The translations under genes and the position numbers were made by a program. A stretch of DNA of 64,000 nt from Tetrapyrgos nigripes (Eukaryota; Basidiomycota; Agaricomycetes; Agaricales; Campanellaceae): contig JAACJM010000020.1 in the NCBI GenBank assembly GCA_013368315.1, positions 248,001-312,000 on the forward strand, given 5' to 3'. This document shows positions 1-9,780 of the stretch, in pieces. The notes under the pieces were generated by a model. That model was not told the DNA's origin. It made no database searches and saw nothing but the letters and a program-made list of their open reading frames with translations. Each line of letters starts with the position of its first letter. Positions within the stretch are counted from its first letter, which is position 1.

Positions 1-638
1 CCAAAGGCCTCCGAAGGCTCATCATCGCCAATGCGCCTTCATCAGTTGAACTTTTTGAACGAGGTGCGCAGTCTCTGCTTGACAAGTTCCCGGGTAACTT
101 CGGCGATATGATGAGGGACCACGAGAAGAACGGGACGACGGATAGTGAGGAGTTCCAAAAAGGAGTCGAAGTGTATCAGAAGAAACATATCTGCGCAATG
201 GATCCGTGGCCAAAGGAACTTTTGCAAAGCTTTGGAGAGGTTGGAAAGGATCCGACAGTTTATTCAACAATGTCAGTGATTTCTTAAGTGCTTCGCTGTA
301 TCAATATTCTTACTATACTGCAGGTGGGGCCAGTCTGAATGGAATATCACTGGCACGATGAAAGGCTGGAGTGTAGTCGACATTGTACACAAAGTGAACG
401 TTCCCAGTCTCCTAATAAGCGCGCCTCTGGACGAAGTTCAGGAAGTCGCGGTTCTACCTTGGTTCATGGGTATCCCGAAGATAAAATGGGTCCAGTTGGA
501 GAACAGTACACATTTGGCTCAGTTTGAGGAACCAGAGCGGTGAGTTATACTTAATTTCAGGCGATCAAGTTATGGCTAATTGGGATATTAACGTGTACTA
601 GGTATTTTGACGTGGTGTATGAATTCCTCAAGGATTGA
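1..638 (+). CDS. Proline iminopeptidase-like alpha/beta hydrolase (peptidase S33), 3' part only
   Basis: This is the C-terminal part of an alpha/beta hydrolase; the start and the catalytic serine lie left of the window. Three exons join in frame: 1-271, 324-539 and 602-638, with GT...AG introns at 272-323 and 540-601. The protein begins KGLRRLIIANAPSS and contains TDSEEFQKGVEVYQKKHIC, DPTVYSTMWG, KVNVPSLLISAPLDE and ENSTHLAQFEEPERY. These match the cap and C-terminal part of the fungal proline iminopeptidase / L-amino-acid amidase group. The Asp in APLDE and the His in NSTHL are the expected catalytic acid and base. The family removes N-terminal proline or hydrolyses amino-acid amides, usually in the cytosol. 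The family assignment is firm; the substrate is inference. Confidence 0.85.
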
Positions 639-711
639 AACTAAGTACATCGTTGCGTAGTCTGTATATCACATTTGTTCCTTTGTTCTACATCGCCCGG
701 ACTGAAAGGAG

Positions 712-1560
712 CTAGAAAAATCGATCACTCTGAGAACGAGTCGAATCACAGCTTACCATGCTTTGAATAACAGTAAGCGATTGGAGGCAAAAATGGGGAT
801 TGTGTTTGATTCCGCACAGAATGATTGTCATATCGAATGGTAAAGTTTCTGAGCTTTCGGAGTGGAAGAAGTACTTTCGGGACATAGAGCCGATTGTGAG
901 GTACCTGAAGGATAATAACAACGTTGAACTCCAGTGGAAGTCAATGTTCGCAGTCTTAAGAGATTTCAAGATAGGATCAGCTTTAGTACATTCTCTGTAA
1001 GTACGAGCAAGGACTCATACGTAACAAATGCAATTCATTCAAAGACTAGGTAAAACTTTTTGCATCAGCCTGCGGAGATACTAAAAGTCCTGCATTTGGA
1101 TTAACCTCTGGATATTAGCGAGCGGTTGAATAAGATATCTCATCTCTATGGAGAAAGGTTCGGAAATCTTTGAATAGCTGAGATCGATCATTTCAGCGAC
1201 GGTTACTGAATGTCCAATCAGCCAGGGGCCTTGTTCTGGGCGATTTGTAGACAGGCCCAAAAAAATTAATTCACCAACCTTAGATAGCGTACGCAATACG
1301 AAGTATAGCGTGCCAGTAGAAGAGCTGATTGCGCTGGTACTTTCGGTGTGTTGGATGAGTATACGCGCATACAGGTATTTAGCGGCAGCTGATAGCAATA
1401 GTCGGTTTGAAAGACACAAGCTGGATAAAGTCCTTTCATCTTCGTGTATCAGTTGGACTGTCTCGACAACATGCAAATCAAAAAGGATTGTGAGACTCGT
1501 ACGTATGTAACATCCTTCAAGGCATACTTCAGTAGCACAGGCTAAGTAAACGAAGACCAA
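712..1560 (-). pseudogene. Decayed F-box/LRR paralogue
   Basis: Two minus-strand blocks resemble the intact F-box/LRR gene at 3032-4933 but cannot be joined into one clean reading frame. The 5' block (about 1560-1081) carries SLCLSNRLLLSAAAKYLYARI, which matches ICLSSRLLHSAAAKCLYARI of the intact gene. Further on it has VTVAEMIDLSYSKI, resembling the start of exon 2 there. The 3' block (about 969-712) carries FHWSSTLLLSFRYLTIGSMS, matching FHWNTPLLSSLLPHLRYVK...LGPMS, and then HFCLQSLTVIQ, matching PFRLQSLTVIQ. The middle repeats and the C-terminal exons are missing. It looks like an old tandem copy that has lost function, now separated from the intact gene by the phosphodiesterase gene. It could still be transcribed; that cannot be judged here. 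Confidence 0.55.
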
Positions 1561-1594
1561 GCATGTACCTCACAAAATTTATTGCACGGACGGT

Positions 1595-2757
1595 TCAAAA
1601 CTCGCTAGCTGCAACTAGGTCATCCGCATTCAACCAATCTGCCCCTGCCGAAATCAATGTTTCCCAAATCTTATTCCTGGCTTGAATAGGCCACCCAGGT
1701 GTATCCCAAAATCGCGCCTTGATCCCCCGGGAATGAGCGTCTTCCACGAATCGCGTGAGATTGGCTTGCTGTGCTTCACTGATGTTTCCAATTCCCGACC
1801 AAGCGACAGCTACTTCGTAGTCGGTGCTGGCTATGGGGGATATTGTTGGATCGAAGGTATCGTTGAGGCCGATAAGAGGTGCGTCAAAAAAGAGGTCTCT
1901 CGGGGATTGCTCTAATACGCTTTGAAGAGGAGTGTTCTGTGCATAGACTTTGAATAATGGACAAGCAAGGAGGCTGGTTCTATAGTACTTACCCCGGTCC
2001 CGATGACTGTAACTGCAGAACTCGTCAAGGCACCGTCAGCGTTAAAGGTCGTAAGGTAACCTTTCTGTCGTAGAGGTTCAAGGGCTTGAACGACGAAAGG
2101 ATATGTCCTGTCATCGGTATGATCATCATATCCCACCGTGATTGGAGGCACTCACGCAATACCATCTGTCTTCATATCAACAAGAAGCTGCAACGGAGTC
2201 CCGCTTGATGTATCAAATACCCCGTTCACCGTCGCCTGATTCACTGTAAATGGCGACTCTGGGTTCATTCCATCTAGAATTTGTACGAGAGGTTGGATAT
2301 ACAGTGAATCAAATGTGCGGTCCGTAGAAAGGGCTGCGACTTCGTGCCCGACCTACATAAAATCGTCAGATATTCCTGACTAGCGTGCCTAGATCTATAC
2401 TTACATAGAGCGTGTCATTTACCAACCACACATCCGCTTCGACACTTGCAACTCCGAGACTAAGAGCAGTCAGCAAAGGTACGTCGCGCCAATCTGCGCT
2501 CTCAGAGCCATTAGGTTTATGCCTGAAACGAGAAAGTGATACGCGATCTCACAGTCATTATGCGAATGAATCTGCTTGGGTACAATTCCCTGGGAAAACT
2601 GAGTTGGATAACCCAATAGCGTAGAGTTGCTGGATTTTAGCAAAGCAATCTGGTCTTCCACACCGGGGCTAGCGAAGGTGACCGGAATTAATGCCAAAGT
2701 GGAGAGTATAGTGGCAAGTTTGAGAGTAGAGGGTATCATCATGGGCAGAGTCTTCAA
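1595..2757 (-). CDS. AIM6: AIM6-type PLC-like/GDPD-fold phosphodiesterase, secreted
   Basis: Five exons splice cleanly: 2757-2553, 2493-2405, 2352-2156, 2107-1993 and 1936-1595, giving 315 aa. The N-terminus (MKTLPMMIPS... then LATILSTLALIPVTFAS) looks like a cleaved signal peptide or membrane anchor. Residues 64-68 read HSHND, the first catalytic motif of the PLC-like phosphodiesterase TIM barrel, followed by YWRDVPLLTALSLGVASVEA and DVWLVNDTLYVGHE. This order is typical of the fungal 'altered inheritance of mitochondria protein 6' group. The C-terminal part includes LLVDMKTDG and GIKARFWDTPGWP, also conserved in this group. The family is related to glycerophosphodiester phosphodiesterases, but its substrate is unknown. 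A TATA-like box lies about 75 bp upstream of the ATG. The upstream ATG at 2757 was chosen because it gives a full signal sequence; initiation at Met6 or Met7 is possible. Confidence 0.82.
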
Positions 2758-2831
2758 CAGTAGACGTTGGTTGGGTCACTAGTGAGTCGAGCGGGAGAAG
2801 GAACGCCAAAAATATGATTCGTGTACCTGGG

Positions 2832-2838
2832 TATATAT
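2832..2838 (-). promoter_or_regulatory. TATA box of the AIM6-type gene
   Basis: ATATATA read on the minus strand, about 75 bases before the start codon at 2757. The position fits a core promoter of the phosphodiesterase gene. Confidence 0.4.
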
Positions 2839-3031
2839 GCGCGCTGAAATGACGCACGTGCATGACACGGTCATGAGGACGCGGCGACGGCTCAACAGTA
2901 GGAACAGATCCTGTATATGGTATGCTACCGTACAGTACGACTGATTATGTTGGTAGCGGAAGCCTACACCAGCCATTATCGTGGCAGAATTGGCTTTAAT
3001 CATCCCACTCAGAGTCATAGTGAAAGAAGTA

Positions 3032-4933
3032 CTATGATCGAGGGGGAATATACCACAACCGACCCGAAAAGTGTTTGTGCTTGATTTCGGTGTGTAGATG
3101 GGCATGGGGCATTGGTTCGGATTCCCTGATTTCATCATCGTTATGACAAAGTGTTACTGATTTCTGTGACCGAAATCAGTACAGGAGAAGTACATCAGGA
3201 AAAGAGAAGAACCCTCGAACCAACTTACTTCATAAAGGTCTCTATCAACCTGCAAAACCCTGAGACCGGAACAGCCCTCCATCAACTCAAGAGGAGTGAC
3301 AGTACGTGGCCAAACGTGACGAGTTGAAAATGTCATCTCAAGATCGACACCACCTCCGAGAGGCGGACGTCTTGCTGCGGAGTCCAGGTTGCGAAGTTCT
3401 ATCTGGACGTTATGGAGCCATTCCATGCCAGATGCATGGCGGGTGAATATCCTCTAAAGCCGTCCAATGAATCATTCAGTGAACATAGAGTCCAAAAAAG
3501 GGAACAAAGGTGCAACACTCACAAGCACGTTCTCATCCGCCGCAAACGTCCACTCTCTCAAATACCTCAAACGTTTACAGATCAAAATGAATGTCTTCTT
3601 CCTAATAAATCCAAATCCAAGATGAAGCGTCTGTAGACTATTCGGATGTTTCTCAACGAGATGGTCGATGAGAGCATCATAACTGGCATTGGCGTTTTTG
3701 CGAGCATGAATGAAGCGTCCTAGTAGACGTCCGTCATAAAGATCTGGAAGGGAGAAGTTGTCGATGTAGAGGTGTTCAAGGAGAGACGAAGAGGAGATGA
3801 GTTTGATAACCCATCGACAAAATTTGTCATTCTGCAAACGAGTACGAGATGGGAGTGTTTGGATTACAGTGAGAGATTGCAGGCGAAAAGGAGTATGTTT
3901 TTTGGAATTGTAAGTCGTGTTTGACTGATAAGCAATCTTGTTAGTTATAGTACTGACAAGGTCAGAAAGGAACTAACGCACAGAATGATCATCATATTGG
4001 ATGGTAAGTTCTCTGAGGCTTGGAAGTTGCCCAAGAAGGGGAAGTTCGTCTACGTCGGAAGACATAGGGCCTAATGTGAGACGCTTGACGTATCGTAAAT
4101 GTGGCAGTAGAGATGACAACAAAGGCGTGTTCCAGTGAAAGCCGTACGTGCGCCACTGGAGGAAAATATGCATAAGTTTGTATTTCAGGATTCGGGGCCG
4201 ACCGACATATTGTGCACCGAATCTGATGATATGTAATTCATTCAGAGTCTGAGTGAAATCCGAAGTATCAGGCCGTACAGAGGCTAAAAGCCCCAAATTT
4301 AATTGAGTGGTACTGTCTTCTATTGTAAGTTTTTGAAGTCCAGATGTCTCCGATTTGACAAGCTGAATCAGTTCTGAATATGCATCTTTGAGGTTGGACA
4401 GATGGATCTCACGAAGGGAAGGATGATGTTCCAAGGTTTTTCGGAGTAAGGCAGACCAAGAGAAATGTTCGGATTGCGAGGTGTATGGAGGAGTAGGAGG
4501 ATATCGAAACCCGAATCTGATTTTGATGGACGAGAGGTTGGAGAATGCTTCAACAGCCGCCATCATTTCTTCCGTTACTGACTGATTTTCCTATGAAAGA
4601 GTCAGACTGCTGTACAAAACCAAACCCATACAACTAGAAAAGCTTGGCTTGAAGACACCTTACCATCTCCAAATACCGAACGTATGACGAATAAGGGGGT
4701 AAACGTGCTGACCGAATTTTTCTGTAGTCTCCCTGTGACGGAGGTAAACGTGCTGACCAGAGTTTTCTGTAGTCTACCTGTGACGGAACCTGAATGCGAG
4801 CATACAAGCATTTTGCGGCAGCGGAATGTAACAGTCTGCTCGAAAGACAAATGTTGTACAATGCACCGTTGTCTGCATGCAGTAGCCGGACTATTTCGAG
4901 AAGAACATCTAAGGGGAGTACAGGATCCGACAT
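3032..4933 (-). CDS. F-box-like / leucine-rich-repeat protein
   Basis: Five exons (4933-4664, 4590-3982, 3924-3523, 3453-3229, 3163-3032) splice entirely at codon boundaries (phase 0), giving 545 aa. Residues 1-45 are an F-box-like motif: PVLPLDVLLEIVRLLHA followed by LYNICLSSRLLHSAAAKCLY. The rest has spaced leucine-rich stretches such as HPSLREIHLSNL, LNELHIIRF, LPSLRELTIQY and LEHLYIDNFSLPDL, as in basidiomycete F-box/LRR proteins. These act as substrate receptors of SCF ubiquitin ligases. Residues 51-65 and 66-80 are a tandem duplication of 15 residues, SQVDYRKLWSARLPP then SQGDYRKIRSARLPP. The gene is divergent from the glycosyltransferase at 4996, with 62 bp between the two start codons. 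The last exon is the least certain: its stop depends on the chosen acceptor at 3164. The protein target is unknown. Confidence 0.72.
4694..4783 (-). repeat. In-frame 45-bp tandem duplication inside the F-box gene
   Basis: Two adjacent 45-bp copies, each with GGTAAACGTGCTGACC on the plus strand, differ at a few bases. They encode two near-identical 15-residue units just after the F-box. The decayed paralogue at 712-1560 does not show the duplication. Confidence 0.8.
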
Positions 4934-4995
4934 GGCGGTCGTGAAGAGGGTGACTCACGAGCACGTGGACACATTTGCACCGTGCGGAAGCGACG
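4934..4995. promoter_or_regulatory. 62-bp bidirectional promoter with AP-1/Gcn4 and E-box cores
   Basis: Only 62 bp separate the ATG of the F-box gene (minus strand) from the ATG of the glycosyltransferase gene (plus strand). The gap contains a perfect TGACTCA (4951-4957, Gcn4/AP-1 core) and a CACGTG E-box (4962-4967). No TATA box is seen in it. True transcription starts may lie inside the assigned coding regions, so start codons may need adjusting. Confidence 0.5.
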
Positions 4996-7451
4996 ATGTC
5001 CGTTTACGTGTACTACTGCTCTGGACATGGTAAGCATTCTCCTCGCTGTGTAGGATGACGAGTTGACTATGTTCTAGGATATGGACATGCAACACGCGTT
5101 TCGGCGTTCACATGTCACCTCCACAGTCTACGTGAAGACGAAGGCAGACCCACCGTAAACATCGTCTCATCAGCACCAGAACACGTCTTTTCCGAAGCGA
5201 TTTCAGCAGGAGCAGTGTACAGATACGCAGACTGGATAGATCCAGTGATTGTGCAACCTCTAGCGTGAGCTTCCTAGGTCTGACCGGGACAAAATCTTGA
5301 CGACGCGATTGCAGATATCGCGTCGACCGAGAGAAGAGCGTTCAAGTTCTCGAAGCGTTTCTCAGCAAGAAGAGCGGATTTTTGGAGACTGAAAGGAGGT
5401 GGCTATCAGAGGTCGGGGCAAAGTGTGTATTGAGCGATGCGGCGTTTTTGGGATGGTCAGTCCAATCCCTTCTACTCTATCTCATACTGAGTTTCTTCCA
5501 TAGTATGGCTGCCAAGTTGGCCGGTGTTCCATCTATCCTAATCACCAACTTCACTTTTGACTCGGTCTATTCGTTTCTTTCTACATCTTTAGTCGACGAC
5601 CCCGACTCCTCAGACACTCCTATTTCGCCATCCGACCTTTCTCCTCTGGTATCGCAAATCCATGAAGGTTACAAACACGCCGACCTGCTCATTCTCCTGC
5701 CCGGCAATATCCCAATACCTTCCTTCTTCTCTGACCCAAGGGTTGCCTTACCTTCACATGAGTGGGTTGACCCACAAACGAGGAGGTTTAAGAAGGATGT
5801 AACCCAGCATCTCGAGGTACTTGAACGCGTCTCTCTTAACGATGCTGGGCCAGATCTTAGTACTAGTCCGAGCCTGGAGCTTCACCCGCGCATACCTTTC
5901 CCTGCACACACACCTCTAGGTGCTTCGCAGAAACAGATTAAACGGCGCGTTATATGTGCTCCGTTGATCGTTCGTCCTCCTTCTGGACCTCCCTCAGCTC
6001 CTTCCGAGACCTTAAAGTCCAACTCTGCGCTCGCCCCTGTCCACCTTTCTCCCTACACTCAAGCAGGCAGATCCCAGATTCTGACATCTATAGGCGTTCC
6101 GCCTCATCTGCACGAAATAAACAAGACCAAAATTTTGGTGGTCTCGTTTGGTGGGCAGGTGTTTAGGTGCCCGAATCCACCTAAACCAACTCGGGCGCCT
6201 ACACCGACCTCGAAGACGTCAGAAGTCGCTGGACTGGGGCTGGGTTTGGGTTTGGAATTCACAACTCCTGCTTTCGGGATTGGAGGAGGGGTCGAACATG
6301 CACGGCTATCACCCACTCAAGAAACGATCCCAACTGAAAATGGCAGTCGGCTCACTCAGAAACAGGCACCGACACCGTTGCAGCTAGAGGATCATAGAAA
6401 GATTGACCCGCGTCCGGTCTTGGGCTCCCCTCGCCTTACAACGCCGACAATTCAAATTCTAAACTCCCTAGACGGGAAGCTGGACGGCATGAATGGTTTC
6501 AGCAGTTCGAGTGCGCAGTACATGAACATTTGGATTCCTGGAGCCCCAGGTCCTTCGCTTTCACCAATGTTGGGTACTGTAACTGCCGAGGGTGACGTAT
6601 TTGGTCAGGAAGTGGTGGGTCATAGAACAACTGATGTAGGAATTGGGATCAAAGAGTATGACCATCATTATGACGGCTTTATACAGGAAGAGGAACACGA
6701 ACAGGCATCTAGGCCAGAAATTTTGGGTCCGCCTCTTGAAGATTTACCCCAATTATTACCAGACGACTCGTGGATCGCAATTGTTTGTGGGGTGTCGAAG
6801 GAGCAATGGGAGCGTTCAAAGACTGAAGCTTCAAATGGCAGTGGTAATGAAGGTGGAGAGGAGAAAGATGGTCTCGGTCTCGATCTTCCTCCCAACTTTT
6901 TTATCGTACCTCCGCCGTCGTCCGAATCCCAAACCCAAGTCCACTTCCCCTCTCTCCTCGCCCTTTCAGACTGTCTCCTTGGCAAACTAGGCTACGGCTC
7001 CGTTTCCGAATGCATTGATTCTCAAACGCCTTTCGTGTTTGTTAGTAGGCCGTTGTTTGTGGAGGAGTGGGGGTTGAGGAGAGTTCTCGAAGATGTTGTA
7101 GACGAAGAGAAGGATGAGAAGGATGAGAAGGACAAGGTGAGAAAGGGAAGATGGATGGAACGAACGGTAGGCATTGAGATGAGCAGAGAGGAATATGAAG
7201 GTGGTAGGTGGGCAGCTAGGATTATGGAGGCTGTGGGCAGGAGGGAGACGAACAAGACGAACAAGACGGTAAAAAGAATGGAGGAAGGGACTGGACGGGA
7301 TTTGGACACAGGAACTGGAACAGAGATTGAAGTGGGACCAAGTGCAGCAATCGGAACAGTAGGAATCCGGAAGAGGGAGAAGGAAGGGAGAGAACTAGCT
7401 TTGAAGATTGTTGAGTGGGTGAGGGAATGTTGGGAAGGGGTGGATGTTTAG
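4996..7451 (+). CDS. Stand-alone glycosyltransferase related to the N-terminal half of L-arabinokinase
   Basis: Four exons, 4996-5029, 5078-5264, 5315-5455 and 5504-7451, encode 769 aa. The N-terminal motif YYCSGHGYGHATRV is the hallmark of the glycosyltransferase-like domain at the N-terminus of plant L-arabinokinase (ARA1). Also matching are SSAPEHVFSEAI, QPLAYRVDREKSVQ, GVPSILITNFTFDSVY and ADLLILLPGNIPIP. The second Rossmann half follows: KILVVSFGGQ near residue 333, WIAIVCG near 543, LGKLGYGSVSEC near 612, then PFVFVSRPLFVEEWGLR. Between SFGGQ and WIAIVCG lies an extra, roughly 200-residue low-complexity insert that plant proteins lack. No GHMP kinase domain follows, so this is probably a GT-B-fold glycosyltransferase without kinase activity. 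Another charged Lys/Glu-rich insert lies near residues 650-670. Donor and acceptor are unknown. The arabinokinase-like relationship is clear; function is inference. Confidence 0.8.
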
Positions 7452-7850
7452 ATGGGTTTAACTCTAGACGCAATTCGAGTTGTTTTTTGATGGTGGCTGG
7501 AGATGGACTCCGAAGATGAATGGGACTTGAGAACCATCATTATTTTAGCATAATTACTGATAATTGGAACCGATACTTGTAGAGTCAGTAGTAATTGTAT
7601 GTTTAGTAAGTAAGTACTTGTATTCTTTCGGAGTAGTATGGGTATTATAGTGATAATAATGTCTGTAAAGTGCGTACAGATTGGAACTCCTTAGCATTGT
7701 AAGGGTAGATTGCAGGTACTTACTAGGATTTTCGATTTAGAATGGTGAGCAGTTGGACGGTGGAAGTGTGGACAGTTTGGGGTAATGCGACGAGAAATTT
7801 GTTCTTTTCTGTCAAGTACTTGAGCTAGTGCTTGCACCTGATTGTAGGCT
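7452..7850. other. Intergenic, no gene seen
   Basis: This is the 3' flank of the glycosyltransferase gene. It is AT-rich and contains several possible polyadenylation contexts, but no supported coding region or RNA gene. Confidence 0.5.
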
Positions 7851-8118
7851 TTAGAGTGTTAGACCAACCTTCTCCAAGACGACTGGTGGCCCATCTTTCT
7901 GGACATCCTTCAACATCAGTAGCGACATCACCGTTTCTAACGCTGTCTGATCCCGCACCTCCGGGCTCTGTGTCGACAATATAAGTGCACAGTCACAATA
8001 CGGAAAGTTCAAAAATGGACTCACCTTGAGGATGCCTTGGAGTCCTTCTGATTGACTAGTCCTCCTGATAACACGGTGCGTCGTTCGGTGACTGCTGAGA
8101 GCTAAGCCCAGCATCTGG
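7851..8118 (-). pseudogene. Exon pair of an unrecognised gene, cut off at a MITE
   Basis: On the minus strand, two open segments (8118-8025 and 7967-7851) are joined by a consensus intron (GTGAGT...ACAG, 7968-8024). They read ...HRTTHRVIRRTSQSEGLQG then ILKSPEVRDQTALETVMSLL and end KDGPPVVLEKVGLTL before a stop. The reading frame runs directly into the hairpin element at 8119-8329, and no continuation was recognised beyond it. It may be the 3' end of a gene truncated by the insertion, or a small gene whose start is the ATG inside the flank. No domain was recognised. Confidence 0.3.
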
Positions 8119-8329
8119 CACCGCGGACGGCGATGCATATTTGGGCCATTGAAAAACACAAACTTAAATTACTGATTTTTCAAAGCAGCTTTTGCTCGCC
8201 GGACCTACTCCATATGGGACCGATATTTGAGGCCGATATTCCATATGGAGTATTCCCGGGGCCGAGCAAAAATCCGTCATTTAAGTTTAGATTTTCCCAT
8301 GCTCCAAATATGCATCGCCGTTCGCGGTG
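8119..8329. mobile_element. CACTA-like hairpin MITE, copy 1
   Basis: A 211-bp foldback element. The left end is CACCGCGGACGGCGATGCAT and the right end is its near-perfect inverse (one mismatch in the first 20). An inner inverted pair, TTTTGCTCG...CTCCATATGG, lies on each side of the centre. It is flanked by the same 3-bp direct repeat, TGG, at 8116-8118 and 8330-8332. Ends starting CAC and a 3-bp target duplication are the signature of CACTA/EnSpm elements. It has no coding capacity. The same family recurs at 16605-16800. Confidence 0.75.
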
Positions 8330-8576
8330 TGGTATGCGAAATATTGTGGGCTACCATCGATTGCACAGAGCAAAGAGAAAGAAACGAATATGGAGATATT
8401 CGCTATGCCAAGGAATAGGACGGGGATAGTACATCCAATTAATCACTTTCATTAATGTTCTGTGTAGATTCTTCTCGCAGTTCATGAGAGTGGTCCCATG
8501 GCCAAGACTAGTGCTGCTACGCGTTAAAGCGAGCCTGGATAGCTTTCTCCTGGACTCAGAATAGGTATCATACCAT

Positions 8577-8762
8577 TAGCTTCCAGAATAAGAGTGCTGT
8601 GACTGACCCACATAGAGTAACTTCGTGTTCAGCACTTCCCGACGCTTAATCCGATGATCATATCAATAATCATAGCTTCCAGAATAAGAGTGCTGTGACT
8701 AACCCACATAGGCCGGCAGGGTAGCTTCGTGTTCAGCACTTCTCCCGACGCCTAATACGATG
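8577..8762. repeat. Direct repeat of about 80-90 bp, two copies
   Basis: Copies at 8577-8656 and 8673-8762 share TAGCTTCCAGAATAAGAGTG, then TGTGACT, CCCACATAG, CTTCGTGTTCAGCACTTC and a CCGACGC...TAAT ending. Copy 2 has a short GGCCGGCAGG insertion. No coding capacity was recognised. Confidence 0.8.
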
Positions 8763-9780
8763 TAAGGCTACAAGGCTGTCGCTGCTGTTTCTCGAAGACG
8801 AACGAAAATGATTGAGATGTTGCAGCTGGTGTAAGTAACAACAGCTTGACAGTGAGCCTGACTGGCGTTCGTTATTTCGCTATACTTGCCTCTTATCGCA
8901 ATACAACTTGGATCGATGCAGTATAATTACACGCTAATTTCCTGAATATTGGTGGCGTATTAAGGAGAAGAAAGAACTGCTGCCATGAGCGGCCTGTGAA
9001 AAGAGGACCGACAACCGGACGCGGGGCCGCGCTTCACCGCTTGGTTCGCCATCATCATCTCGCCCTTACCAACAATACCATGTGTCGAGTTCCTCTACTA
9101 GAACACCCAACGAGTGTTCATGCTGTGCTCTCTCTTTATTGAAAGAGTCCGTTCCGTGCGACTGAGGAACAGGTATCGATATTGTCCGCAACTAAGGCAT
9201 ACAGATTTTCCGAAGTGTGGACTTGCAAGACCACGTAGCATGGGAGAAATGGCCTGGAAGAGTTATCGAGTAAGCATATCTTCAGTGCTTTTGAAACTGA
9301 CATCATATCAACTTGAATAATGCTAATGATGGATAGATGTGTCGAGCACAGCTGTGCTACACCAAAAGTATTGTGCGCTGGTGGAGAGGACTTTGAATAT
9401 ACATACATGGAATTGTGGAGTATAAAACAGGGTATATTGGAGCTTCTGGGTGATAGTCGTCAAAATGGAAGTTGAGGAAGAGGGTGTGGGCTATCGCGGA
9501 AGAAAACGCTATCTTGGGGGCATACAGTGTGCTTTCAAAGAGAAGTATGTGAAACCTGATTTTTTTCGCCTGCCACGCAGTCTCATTTACAATCACAAGG
9601 CAAACCACACAATTTTGGCTATGATTGACACCAGTCCTCTCCTTTTGGTTACCCGGGATTAGAGCGAATGTATGGATACAACATCTTGCTATACATACGA
9701 CCGTAACGGCCGAGCTCCAAGTCCCAGGATAAAAACCATATGTATCACTTTGCATCGCAATCTGTCTTCATGCGCCCTCC
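8763..9780. other. Intergenic upstream of the 994-aa protein gene
   Basis: No gene is supported here. An A/T-rich AGGATAAAAACC stretch about 50 bases before 9781 could be a TATA-like promoter element for the next gene. Confidence 0.4.
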
